A stretch of 64,000 nucleotides of DNA, from NCBI RefSeq assembly GCF_018861755.1, contig NZ_JAHLEF010000018.1:1-64000 (forward strand), in the 5' to 3' direction. Within the stretch, counting starts at the first letter, position 1; every line of letters starts with the position of its first letter. Position numbers and translations under genes: made by a program. Origin of the DNA: Clostridium sp. CF012. GTDB taxonomy: Bacteria > Bacillota > Clostridia > Clostridiales > Clostridiaceae. Of this stretch, positions 42,797 through 51,041 are shown in pieces. A model generated the notes under the pieces. That model worked only from the letters and a program-made list of their open reading frames with translations, made no database searches and was not told the origin of the DNA.

Positions 42797-44551
42797 ATGT
42801 TAGAACTATTTAAACAGAAAATACATGAATTATATAACATTATACTGTGTCCAATAGATGATATATTTAAAATAACTGCGCTAAAAAATTATAAAAGGGA
42901 AATTGAGTTTTCACATCAGAAAAGCTTTGGCGGTGCTTACTATGAGTTTATTAAAAACAATAAAGAAAAAGGCACAGTGTACACTCCAGAACCAATATCT
43001 TCCTATATGATAGAAAATACAATAAAGGCTAAGCAGATAATAGAGAACCCCTATATAAAAATTGTGGATCCTTCATGTGGCACGGGAAATATATTAATTT
43101 GTTGTTTTAAACTTCTTAGAAACTTATATGTGGATAATCTAAACATAATAAATGATAAAAACGGATTGGATTTAAATTTGAAAAATCTTGATGAGCATAT
43201 AATAAAACACAATTTATATGGCTTCGATATTGATGATATAGCTACAAAAATTCTTATTATAGATTTGTATGATTTAAGTAAGGGTAGCATATGTAATAAT
43301 ATCTTAAATGTGGATTTTTTATTATATGAAAGTGACAATAAATATAATATTTTCATAGGCAATCCACCCTATGTTGGTAAGAAATCTATAGATAAGGAAT
43401 ATGCAGAGCATTTGAAAGTTAGATACAGTGAAGTGTATAGTGATAAAGGGGATTTATCTTATTGTTTTTTTAAAAAGGCATTAGAAGACCTTGAAAATGG
43501 TGGAAAACTCACCTTTATTACTTCTAGATACTTTTTAGAATCCCCTAGTGGAGAGGATTTAAGGAAAGTATTAAAAGATTTGTGCAATGTAGACAAAATC
43601 ATAGATTTTTATGGCATAAGACCATTTAAAAATATAGGAATAGACCCTGTAATTTTGTTTATAACAAATATTAGAAATCATGATAGTGAAATTCAAATCA
43701 TGAAACCAATAGCTGTAAAAGGCAAAAACAAAAATGAATTTTACAATAGCATATTCCTAAAAAGCGGGAACAACTATAATAGTTTTCGCCTTAATAAAAA
43801 CAAATTAAATGACAAGGGTTGGATTCTAATAGATGAAAAACAGAGAAATATAATAAATAAAATAGAACAAAAGTGTTTTACACATTTGAGTAATATATGC
43901 AATAGTTATCAAGGTGTAATAACTGGCTGTGACAAAGCTTTTGTAGTAAGTAAAGATACTGCGCTTAAAGAAAATATTGAAGAAAATTTAATAAAACCTT
44001 GGATTAAAAGTAGTTACATAGAAAAAAATTCTGTTTTAAGACAAGATAGTTATATAATATATTCAGATTTAATTAATAATCTAGAGGAGTATCCAAGGGC
44101 CATAGCTCATATTGAGGAAAAGATGGAAAAGCTATTAAAAAGAAGAGAATGCCAAAGGGGTATTAGGAAGTGGTATGAACTTCAATGGGGCAGAGATCAA
44201 AGCATATTTGAAGCAGAAAAGATAATTTTCCCTTTTAAAGCAAGCAGCAATAGGTTTGCCCTTGACAAGGGAAGTTATTTTAGTGCTGATGTCTATGCAT
44301 TGATATTAAAAGAGGATGTACCTTTTACTTATGATTTTCTATTATACTTATTAAATAGTAAAATCTATGAATTTTACTTTAAGACCTTTGCAAAAAAACT
44401 TGGGGAAGATGCTTATGAGTATTATCCAAACAATTTAATGAAATTATGCATTCCAATTATGACAGATTGGAACAACAGTGACCAGAATTATTTATACGAT
44501 TATTTTCAATTTAGTGAAGAAGAGAAAAAGATTATACTTGGAGAAGTATAA
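42797..44551 (+). CDS. camA: Solitary adenine-specific DNA methyltransferase, CamA-like
   Basis: N6-adenine methyltransferase of 584 residues. Motif I is DPSCGTGN (about residues 91-98) and motif IV NPPY (190-193). The middle (KVRYSEVYSDKGDLSYCFFK, RYFLESPSGEDLR) and C-terminal target-recognition half (GVITGCDKAF, RRECQRGIRKWYELQWGR, YEYYPNNLMK) match, as I remember it, C. difficile CamA almost segment by segment. CamA methylates the last adenine of CAAAAA and influences sporulation. No restriction gene is nearby, so it is an orphan like CamA. A terminator overlaps its stop. Family identity is firm; orthology and target are inferred. Confidence 0.82.
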   Translation: MLELFKQKIHELYNIILCPIDDIFKITALKNYKREIEFSHQKSFGGAYYEFIKNNKEKGTVYTPEPISSYMIENTIKAKQIIENPYIKIVDPSCGTGNILICCFKLLRNLYVDNLNIINDKNGLDLNLKNLDEHIIKHNLYGFDIDDIATKILIIDLYDLSKGSICNNILNVDFLLYESDNKYNIFIGNPPYVGKKSIDKEYAEHLKVRYSEVYSDKGDLSYCFFKKALEDLENGGKLTFITSRYFLESPSGEDLRKVLKDLCNVDKIIDFYGIRPFKNIGIDPVILFITNIRNHDSEIQIMKPIAVKGKNKNEFYNSIFLKSGNNYNSFRLNKNKLNDKGWILIDEKQRNIINKIEQKCFTHLSNICNSYQGVITGCDKAFVVSKDTALKENIEENLIKPWIKSSYIEKNSVLRQDSYIIYSDLINNLEEYPRAIAHIEEKMEKLLKRRECQRGIRKWYELQWGRDQSIFEAEKIIFPFKASSNRFALDKGSYFSADVYALILKEDVPFTYDFLLYLLNSKIYEFYFKTFAKKLGEDAYEYYPNNLMKLCIPIMTDWNNSDQNYLYDYFQFSEEEKKIILGEV

Positions 44552-44560
44552 TCTTTTTCT
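44525..44560 (+). terminator. Terminator overlapping the methyltransferase stop
   Basis: AAAAAGATTATACTT (44525-44539) and AAGTATAATCTTTTT (44544-44558) form a perfect 15-base-pair stem with loop GGAG. It isolates the methyltransferase from the sigma-54 operon that begins just downstream. Confidence 0.88.
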
Positions 44561-44562
44561 TT

Positions 44563-44580
44563 TTGGCATAAAAATTGCTA
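44563..44580 (+). promoter_or_regulatory. Sigma-54 promoter of the ACP-ligase-LuxE-LuxC operon
   Basis: TTGGCATAAAAATTGCTA fits the sigma-54 consensus: -24 GG (44565-44566) and -12 GC (44577-44578) with exactly 10 bases between. Near-identical elements lie at 50990 and 52419. TTGGCA with TATAAT (44585-44590), 16-base spacing, also resembles a sigma-A promoter, so dual use is possible. Confidence 0.75.
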
Positions 44581-44618
44581 TAAATATAATAAATTATAAT
44601 AACTTAGGAGGCATTATT

Positions 44619-44861
44619 ATGAGTAATTTAAAAAAATTAAACAAGGTGTTATGTGATGTATTTGATTTTAAAAAATTAGAAGATATAAAGGATGATTTGG
44701 GACCAGATGATATAGAAAATTGGGATTCTTTAGGACATGTAGAACTAATTACAAGTTTGGAGGAAGTTTTTGACATATCCCTAGAGGTAGTAGATATCTC
44801 TAGAATGTATACAATAGGAGGTATAAAAAAAATACTTGAGAAATATGGCATTCAGATATGA
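44619..44861 (+). CDS. Acyl carrier protein
   Basis: Acidic ACP-like protein of 80 residues. The phosphopantetheine site is the serine in ENWDSLGHVELI (about residue 38), followed by the usual helix-II segment SLEEVFDISLE. It is distinct from a housekeeping AcpP in sequence and context: it leads an operon with an acyl-AMP ligase and LuxE/LuxC-like proteins, so it is probably their dedicated acyl carrier. ATG 44619 has AGGAGG 7 bases upstream. Its stop overlaps the ligase ATG as ATGA. Confidence 0.85.
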   Translation: MSNLKKLNKVLCDVFDFKKLEDIKDDLGPDDIENWDSLGHVELITSLEEVFDISLEVVDISRMYTIGGIKKILEKYGIQI

Positions 44862-46339
44862 CCTTTACAGATTATGTTTTTGAATTTTCATCAAAATATG
44901 ATAAAACAGCTGTAATTTTTGAAAATGAAATAAGTTATAAAGAAACCTTTGAGAATGTAAATAAGAAAGTTTCTTTTATAAAAAACAAAAGGCTTTCTAA
45001 AAAGGACGCTATACTCTTGGTTTCAGATAATTCTAATTTTTTTATTGAAAATTATTTTGGGATAATTAAAAGTGGAGTTATTTGTGTCCCCATAAATCCA
45101 GCTTTAAATAGCTCTGAAATAAAATATATTATTGATTCTCTTAATATTAAGCTAATCTTTACTCAGAATAAATTTAGAGAAAAAATAAATGCTTTAATCG
45201 ATGATGACGTTGAGATTTGTACACAAGACAGTGTGTGTAATTTTACTCAGGAACATGAAATAAATTATAGTGATGATATAAGCATAAAAGAAGATGTAGC
45301 TGTAATACTCTTTACTTCTGGGTCCACAGGAACTCCTAAGGGGGTGATGCTTACTCATTATAATCTCATGTATAACACAAATTCTATAATAGAGTATTTG
45401 AAGCTTACAGTGAAAGATAGAATAGAAATGGTTTTACCCTTTTATTATTGCTATGGTACTTCGATTTTGCATACCCACTTTAGGGTAGGCGGAAGCATTG
45501 TTATCAATAATAGATTTATGTTTCCACAAACAGTTATTGAGGATATAAATAAATATAATTGCACAGGATTTTCAGGAGTTCCGAGCAATTATCAAATACT
45601 TCTTAGAATGACAGATATAAAGCACACCAAGCTTCCTTCCTTAAGGTACATAACTCAAGCTGGAGGAAAATTGTCAGAGGTTTTTATACGGGAGCTGATA
45701 GATGTGTTAAAAGGAGTAGACATTTTTATAATGTATGGTCAGACTGAGGCAACATCAAGACTATCGTATTTACCGCCATATTTAATTGGTAAAAAGATGA
45801 ATTCTGTAGGAAAAGGTATTAGTGGAACAGAACTGGTGGTTTTAAATAGTGAAGGAACCCCTGTGAAACCTGGAGAAATAGGGGAGATTGCTGCACGAGG
45901 TGGAAATGTAATGAAGGGATATTTCAATGATTGGATCGAGACTGAAAAGGTTATAAAGCAGGGATACTTATATACGGGTGATCTTGCAAAAGTGGATGAT
46001 GAGGGATACATATATATAGTTTCGAGAGAAAAAAATATTATTAAAAGTGCTGGGAATAGAATAAGTCCTAAGGAAATAGAGGATGTTATAGTACAAATTC
46101 CTGAGGTAGTGGAATGTGCGGTTATAGGAGTTTACGACGATATTTTAGGAGAAGCAGTAAAGGCATTTGTAGTATTATTAGAAAATAAATCTTCTATAGA
46201 CTTTAAATATATATTAGGTTTTTGTAAAAAGCAGTTACCCTCCTATAAAACTCCAAGATATATAGAATTTCTAAAGACTCTTCCCAAAAATTCCTCTGGC
46301 AAGGTGTTAACAAAGGGATTAAGTAAAAATAAGAGGTGA
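44858..46339 (+). CDS. Acyl-AMP/acyl-CoA ligase (adenylate-forming)
   Basis: Class I adenylate-forming enzyme of 493 residues. Core motifs are in order: A3 FTSGSTGTPKGV (about residue 150), A5 MYGQTEATSR, A7 YTGDLAKVDDEGY, A8 SREKNIIKSAGNRISPKEIE and the catalytic A10 lysine in PKNSSGK near the C-terminus. It should activate a carboxylic acid and pass it to CoA or to the ACP encoded just upstream, with which it is translationally coupled. The acid is unknown. No membrane segments. Confidence 0.88.
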   Translation: MTFTDYVFEFSSKYDKTAVIFENEISYKETFENVNKKVSFIKNKRLSKKDAILLVSDNSNFFIENYFGIIKSGVICVPINPALNSSEIKYIIDSLNIKLIFTQNKFREKINALIDDDVEICTQDSVCNFTQEHEINYSDDISIKEDVAVILFTSGSTGTPKGVMLTHYNLMYNTNSIIEYLKLTVKDRIEMVLPFYYCYGTSILHTHFRVGGSIVINNRFMFPQTVIEDINKYNCTGFSGVPSNYQILLRMTDIKHTKLPSLRYITQAGGKLSEVFIRELIDVLKGVDIFIMYGQTEATSRLSYLPPYLIGKKMNSVGKGISGTELVVLNSEGTPVKPGEIGEIAARGGNVMKGYFNDWIETEKVIKQGYLYTGDLAKVDDEGYIYIVSREKNIIKSAGNRISPKEIEDVIVQIPEVVECAVIGVYDDILGEAVKAFVVLLENKSSIDFKYILGFCKKQLPSYKTPRYIEFLKTLPKNSSGKVLTKGLSKNKR

Positions 46340-46344
46340 GTTAA

Positions 46345-47457
46345 ATGGAGGCTTCAGAATTAATGGATGATCTAGTGCTGGGCGAGCAGTTTAATATAGA
46401 ACAAAAGGAAAAGGAAAAGCTACTTTTGAATATTATCTTATCGCAACTAGAACACAATAGGTCAAATTTAAACATGAAAGCTATGTATGATAAATCAGGT
46501 GTAGATATTAGAAGTATAAAATCACTAGAACAGGTTCCATATATACCTGTAAATATGTTTAAATATTTTGATCTTAGAATATGTAAGCAAGATCAGGTGG
46601 TAAGAGTCTTAAACTCTAGTGCTACCACCACAGGGATTCCAAGCAAAATTTATTTAGACAAAGGGACATCAATAAGACAAACGCAGGGATTAATAAGTAC
46701 TTTAACAAGTTTTCTAGGAGGAAAGAGAAGACCTATGCTTATAATAGATTCCGCGGACAGCAATAAAAGAGGAGACAATATAACTGCGCGTGGGGCGGCT
46801 ATAAGAGGGATAAGCACTTTTGGAAGTAAAATCTTCTATGTTATGGATAGTGAAAAGGATGAACTTAAATTAAATATAGATAGACTTCGCGAGTTTGAAA
46901 GAGCGTATAAGGGAGAGGAAATTTTAGTTTATGGATTTACTTATATACTGTGGTCTAAATTCTTAAATGTACTAGCGCAGGAAGGAATAAAACTAGATAT
47001 GCCTAAGTTAAAGCTATTACATAGTGGTGGGTGGAAAAAACTAGTTTCTCAAAAGGTGGAAAAAAGTGTTTTTTCAGAGACAGTAGCGCAGATATTTAAC
47101 ACAAATGCAGCTAATGTAATAGATTTTTATGGAATGGTGGAACAAGTAGGAGTAGTTTTTATTGATTGTCAGTACGGACATAAACATGTACCTAATTTTG
47201 CAGATGTTATTATAAGGGATATACAGACTTTAGAAGAGGTGAAGTTTGGGCAAGCAGGGCTTATAGAAGTTATTAGTATTTTAGGCTCAAGTTATCCATC
47301 TCAAGCGATTCTAACTGAGGATATTGGTGAATTTATAGGAGTAGATGATTGTCCTTGTGGTAGATGCGGTAAATATTTTAAATTTAAGTCACGAATAGAC
47401 AAGGCCGAAACTCGCGGCTGTGGAGATACCTTTGCGGAAAGGCAGGTAGGAAGATGA
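46345..47457 (+). CDS. LuxE-like acyl-protein synthetase
   Basis: Protein of 370 residues with the LuxE domain, a distant relative of adenylate-forming enzymes. Recognisable parts are YIPVNMFKYFDLR, the nucleotide loop SSATTTGIPS (about residue 91), HSGGWKKL, DFYGMVEQVG and a C-terminal cysteine pair CPCGRCG. In luminous bacteria LuxE activates a fatty acid and transfers it to LuxC. Here no luciferase genes accompany it. It starts 5 bases after the ligase stop and its own stop overlaps the LuxC-like ATG (ATGA). Confidence 0.83.
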   Translation: MEASELMDDLVLGEQFNIEQKEKEKLLLNIILSQLEHNRSNLNMKAMYDKSGVDIRSIKSLEQVPYIPVNMFKYFDLRICKQDQVVRVLNSSATTTGIPSKIYLDKGTSIRQTQGLISTLTSFLGGKRRPMLIIDSADSNKRGDNITARGAAIRGISTFGSKIFYVMDSEKDELKLNIDRLREFERAYKGEEILVYGFTYILWSKFLNVLAQEGIKLDMPKLKLLHSGGWKKLVSQKVEKSVFSETVAQIFNTNAANVIDFYGMVEQVGVVFIDCQYGHKHVPNFADVIIRDIQTLEEVKFGQAGLIEVISILGSSYPSQAILTEDIGEFIGVDDCPCGRCGKYFKFKSRIDKAETRGCGDTFAERQVGR

Positions 47458-48758
47458 TAAAGTGTTATGAATTAAATGGAGAATTCTATAAAAATGGGAT
47501 AGAATTTCTGGACTTTGGTGTAATACATACTTGTTTAAATAAGAATCTTGCAGAGCTTCATGAATTTCCTGTAGAAGCTATAATACTTATTATAAATGAA
47601 TACAGTAAGAAAATAGCAACAAACAGAGAAATATTAAGAATGGAAGGAGTTCCATTCTTATGCTTTTATTTAAAAAAGATAAATATGGAGAAACAGTTAG
47701 AGCTTAACTTAGGAAGTATGGAATACCTGAATAATTTTGTGCAAGTAGATGATGAAAAATATATTAAAGCTCAGCCACGTGGCGTAGTTTGCCATTGGAT
47801 GGCTGGGAATGTAATTACTCTTGGAATTTATTCAGTACTTCAGAGTATATTATGCAAAAATGCAAATATTCTTCGCGTGTCTATGGAATGTGTTAGTGCA
47901 TTATATGAATTATTAATTCTTTTAGACAATATTGAGGTTGTATATCATGGACATTCATATTCCTCTAAAGTTATATTAAATAATATTGCCCTTATCTATT
48001 TTAATAGTGAGGATGTGAAACACAATTCACAGATGTCTTTAAAAGCAGATGCACGAATCGTTTGGGGTGGTGAAACAGCCGTAAATGCTATATCAATTCT
48101 ACCCAAAAAACATACTTGTGTGGATTTAATTTTTGGTCCAAAGTACTCTTTTGCAGTTTTCGATAAATCAGCCATTGAAAGTGAAGATTTTGATGAATAC
48201 TTAGAAAATCTAGTAACAGATATAATTTCATTTAAGCAGAAGGCATGTTCTTCCCCTCAAGTTTTATTTATAGAGAAAAGCAAACTATCTGTGGAAGAAG
48301 TAGGTCAAATGTTAAGTGTAAAATTCGAGAAATTGATAAAGAGACACACTAACTTAGACTTAGATGAGGCAATAGCTGCAAAGGTAATTAATAAAAGAGG
48401 GGAATATTCTCTGTGTTTGGATAAGTCGCTTTATATAAGTAAGGGACTTCAATATACAATATTAATTGATAGTGAAGTAAAGCTTGAGGAAGCCATTACA
48501 GGACGAACAATATTTATAAAGCAAGTAGAGGATATATTAGATATATGTCCATTAATTACCAAGAAGATACAAACCATTGGCATAGCATCAAAGAATAGTA
48601 AGAAGTCAATACATTTTGCTGACAAAACAACAGCTCTTGGAGTAGATAGAGTTGTGAAAATTGGGTATATGAATTTCTATGATTCTCCTTGGGATGGTAA
48701 GTTAATAATGAGTGAATTAGTTAGATGGTGTTCTATTAATATAAAGGGAATGGTTTAA
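47454..48758 (+). CDS. LuxC-like acyl reductase
   Basis: Member of the LuxC acyl-CoA reductase family, 434 residues, distantly related to aldehyde dehydrogenases. RGVVCHWMAGNVITLG (about residue 110) is the conserved NAD(P)-site region, WGGETAVNAI follows, and KACSSPQVLF (about residue 265) carries the likely acyl-accepting cysteine. It reduces an acyl group delivered by the LuxE-like partner to an aldehyde. Its ATG overlaps the upstream stop. The operon terminates at 48839. Confidence 0.85.
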   Translation: MIKCYELNGEFYKNGIEFLDFGVIHTCLNKNLAELHEFPVEAIILIINEYSKKIATNREILRMEGVPFLCFYLKKINMEKQLELNLGSMEYLNNFVQVDDEKYIKAQPRGVVCHWMAGNVITLGIYSVLQSILCKNANILRVSMECVSALYELLILLDNIEVVYHGHSYSSKVILNNIALIYFNSEDVKHNSQMSLKADARIVWGGETAVNAISILPKKHTCVDLIFGPKYSFAVFDKSAIESEDFDEYLENLVTDIISFKQKACSSPQVLFIEKSKLSVEEVGQMLSVKFEKLIKRHTNLDLDEAIAAKVINKRGEYSLCLDKSLYISKGLQYTILIDSEVKLEEAITGRTIFIKQVEDILDICPLITKKIQTIGIASKNSKKSIHFADKTTALGVDRVVKIGYMNFYDSPWDGKLIMSELVRWCSINIKGMV

Positions 48759-48838
48759 TGAAGTTGCTTGATATCTTTGCTTTAATTAAAATATAAACTA
48801 AATAATTATATTAAATTATATTTTTTCTGTTATAATAA

Positions 48839-48881
48839 AATTGTGCTATGAAATGTATAAAAACATAGCGCAATTTTTTTA
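48839..48881 (+). terminator. Terminator between the lux-like operon and the activator gene
   Basis: AATTGTGCTATG (48839-48850) pairs with CATAGCGCAATT (48864-48875), one G-U pair, then T to 48881. A TATAAT at 48831-48836 lies immediately before it. Only 19 bases separate the T run from the activator ATG, so activator transcripts probably have to pass through this hairpin. Confidence 0.8.
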
Positions 48882-48900
48882 TAAATTGTGAGGTGTTTTT

Positions 48901-50706
48901 ATGAAAGTAAGGGATGTTATGATAAAAGGTAATGTTACACTTAAAGAAAATAATACATTTTATGAAGCGTCACAGTTATTTATGAATAATGAAGTTGAAG
49001 TTATACCTATATTAGATGAAAATGAAATTTTGGTTGAGCTTATAACTAAAAATGATATAATTGCGAATTTTATTAAATGCACTAGCCTTGATATATGTAT
49101 AAAAAACCTTACCTTAGACAAAAAAAATATTATCAATGAAGATTCTAAAATACAAAATTATATTAACGTCAAGGAAAATTATATGGCAGTTAAAAATCAG
49201 CAAGGTAAGTTTGTTGGAATTTTTAACGTGAATAATATATTTAAGCAACGTTTTGATACTGCAATAGAGAAAATAAGTGAGCTAAAGCAAAAATTAAACT
49301 GTGTTGATGAATGCGGCATTGCAAATCTTAATTGCACTGAATTAGATAAAGTTATTGAATCATCCTATGATGGTATATATATAACTGATGGAAAAGCTAA
49401 TACTTTAAGGATTAATAAATCTTATGAAACTATAACTGGTTTACAAAGAAAAAATATGCTGAATAGGAATATGTATGAACTAGAAAAAGAGGGATATATA
49501 TCTAAGTCATCAACTCTTATGGTATTAAAAAATAAAAAATCTAATACTATTGAGCAGGAATTCAGTACGGGAAAAAAAGTATTGGTTTCTAGTAATCCAA
49601 TATTTGATGCAGAAGGTAATATAAGCATGGTGGTTACAAATGTACGTGATATAACGGAATTGTACGAGTTAGGAGAACAGCTAGCTAAAAATATGAAGCT
49701 TACAGAAAAATATCATTCAGAGATAGAGGCTATGAGAATTCAATATTTAGATTTAACCGATATCATTGCTAAGGATAAAGCAATGATAAATTTATTAGAG
49801 GTTGCTAAAAGAGTAGCTACTGTGGATACTACGGTTTTAATATTAGGAGAAACTGGAGTTGGAAAGGAAGAAATCGCAAAATTTATACATAAGAATAGTA
49901 TGAGGTGTGACAAAAATTTTATAAAAATTAATTGTGGAGCAATCCCTCAAAATCTAATAGAATCAGTGCTATTTGGCTATGTAAAAGGTGCTTTTACAGG
50001 GGCTAATAAGGAAGGGAAGATGGGACTTTTTGAAGTGGCAGATGGGGGTACAGTTTTTTTAGATGAAATTGGAGAACTTCCTTTAGATATACAAGTTAAG
50101 CTGCTTAATGTACTTCAAGAGGGCGTAGTGGAAAGAGTTGGAGCGGTGAAACCCATCAAAATTGATGTAAGAGTATTAGCCGCTACTAATAGGAACTTAG
50201 AAGAGATGACTATAGAGAAAACCTTTAGATTGGATTTATATTACCGGTTAAACGTTGTCCCTCTTACTATACCGCCATTAAGGGAAAGAAGAGAAGATAT
50301 TGTACCTTTAGTTCAACATTTCTTATCTGAATTAAATAGCAAATATAACTTTGAGAAAACTTTCACTATTGAGGCAGTGAATACCCTGTATAATTACGGT
50401 TGGCCAGGTAATGTTAGGGAACTTAAAAATATTGTAGAAAGAGTTATAGTGATGAGCAGCAGTGATAAAATATTCGAAAGTGATTTGCCAATGACCACTC
50501 ATGGTACAATCAACAAACAAAATAATTGTTGGGATGATATGTGTAATTTAAAAGAAGCGGTTGCAAGATTAGAAGCCAAGCTTATTAGTCAAGCATTTGA
50601 AAATACAGGTAATGTAAGGGCTGCGGCTAAAATACTTGGTATTGATGCTTCTACTTTTGTTAGAAAGCGTAAAAGATATTTAGAAAAAGAAGTGTTGCAA
50701 AAATGA
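48901..50706 (+). CDS. Sigma-54-dependent transcriptional activator (CBS-PAS-AAA-Fis)
   Basis: Bacterial enhancer-binding protein of 601 residues. A CBS pair occupies about residues 1-120 (MKVRDVMIKGNVTLKENNTF), a PAS domain about 145-250 (YDGIYITDGKANTLRINKSY), the AAA domain about 290-520 with Walker A GETGVGKE, GAFTGA (about 364-369), which contacts sigma-54, and FLDEIGELP. A C-terminal Fis-type helix-turn-helix contains NVRAAAKILGIDASTFVRKR. The CBS pair suggests sensing of a nucleotide or CoA-type ligand. It lies between three sigma-54 promoters and is the obvious candidate activator for them. Confidence 0.93.
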   Translation: MKVRDVMIKGNVTLKENNTFYEASQLFMNNEVEVIPILDENEILVELITKNDIIANFIKCTSLDICIKNLTLDKKNIINEDSKIQNYINVKENYMAVKNQQGKFVGIFNVNNIFKQRFDTAIEKISELKQKLNCVDECGIANLNCTELDKVIESSYDGIYITDGKANTLRINKSYETITGLQRKNMLNRNMYELEKEGYISKSSTLMVLKNKKSNTIEQEFSTGKKVLVSSNPIFDAEGNISMVVTNVRDITELYELGEQLAKNMKLTEKYHSEIEAMRIQYLDLTDIIAKDKAMINLLEVAKRVATVDTTVLILGETGVGKEEIAKFIHKNSMRCDKNFIKINCGAIPQNLIESVLFGYVKGAFTGANKEGKMGLFEVADGGTVFLDEIGELPLDIQVKLLNVLQEGVVERVGAVKPIKIDVRVLAATNRNLEEMTIEKTFRLDLYYRLNVVPLTIPPLRERREDIVPLVQHFLSELNSKYNFEKTFTIEAVNTLYNYGWPGNVRELKNIVERVIVMSSSDKIFESDLPMTTHGTINKQNNCWDDMCNLKEAVARLEAKLISQAFENTGNVRAAAKILGIDASTFVRKRKRYLEKEVLQK

Positions 50707-50832
50707 AACGTGTTGCAAAAATGCAATAAACGAATATATCTTGTGAAATACATATACTATGCAAGAATTTATGTTTTATGTAAAGTTGATTTCTGTTTTT
50801 TGTTTCTTTTATGCAACAAATATTGAATTTCG

Positions 50833-50875
50833 AACAACTTGGTTGTGATTATTTTCACAACCAAGTTGTTTTTTA
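50833..50875 (+). terminator. Terminator of the activator gene with CRP-like core
   Basis: A perfect 16-base-pair stem (50833-50848 with 50855-50870), loop TTATTT, T run to 50874. The apex reads TTGTGA-TTATTT-TCACAA (50843-50860), the form of a CRP/FNR-family operator. Confidence 0.8.
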
Positions 50876-50876
50876 A

Positions 50877-50914
50877 AAACTAATTATTGTGATTGTTTTC
50901 ACAATAATTAGTTT
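50877..50914 (+). promoter_or_regulatory. Second hairpin with CRP-like core
   Basis: AAACTAATTATTGTGA (50877-50892) pairs perfectly with TCACAATAATTAGTTT (50899-50914). The apex TTGTGA-TTGTTT-TCACAA (50887-50904) repeats that of the preceding hairpin exactly 44 bases upstream. No T run follows. It may be an operator for a CRP/FNR-type protein upstream of the sigma-54 promoter. Confidence 0.55.
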
Positions 50915-50989
50915 AAATACTAAGTAAAATGAAATCATATACATTTAATTCATAGCATTTATTGAAAAACATAACACCCGTTTATAACT

Positions 50990-51006
50990 TTGGCACAGGT
51001 ATTGCT
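50990..51006 (+). promoter_or_regulatory. Sigma-54 promoter of the transporter gene
   Basis: TTGGCACAGGTATTGCT has GG at 50992-50993 and GC at 51004-51005 with 10 bases between, a near-perfect -24/-12 element. Transcription would start near 51016, leaving a leader of about 100 bases. Confidence 0.85.
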
Positions 51007-51021
51007 AGATATATAAATATA

Positions 51022-51041
51022 AATGTTAAATTATTAACATT
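51022..51041 (+). promoter_or_regulatory. Rex-like operator
   Basis: AATGTTAA-ATTA-TTAACATT is a perfect palindrome whose core TGTTAA-N4-TTAACA matches the clostridial Rex consensus TTGTTAA-N4-TTAACAA except for one outer base in each arm. It begins a few bases downstream of the predicted transcription start, a position suited to repression when NADH is low. Confidence 0.5.

Noticed and set aside
44478-44618. Longer start for the acyl carrier protein
   Set aside because: The extension overlaps the methyltransferase end, a terminator and the sigma-54 promoter; ATG 44619 has AGGAGG.
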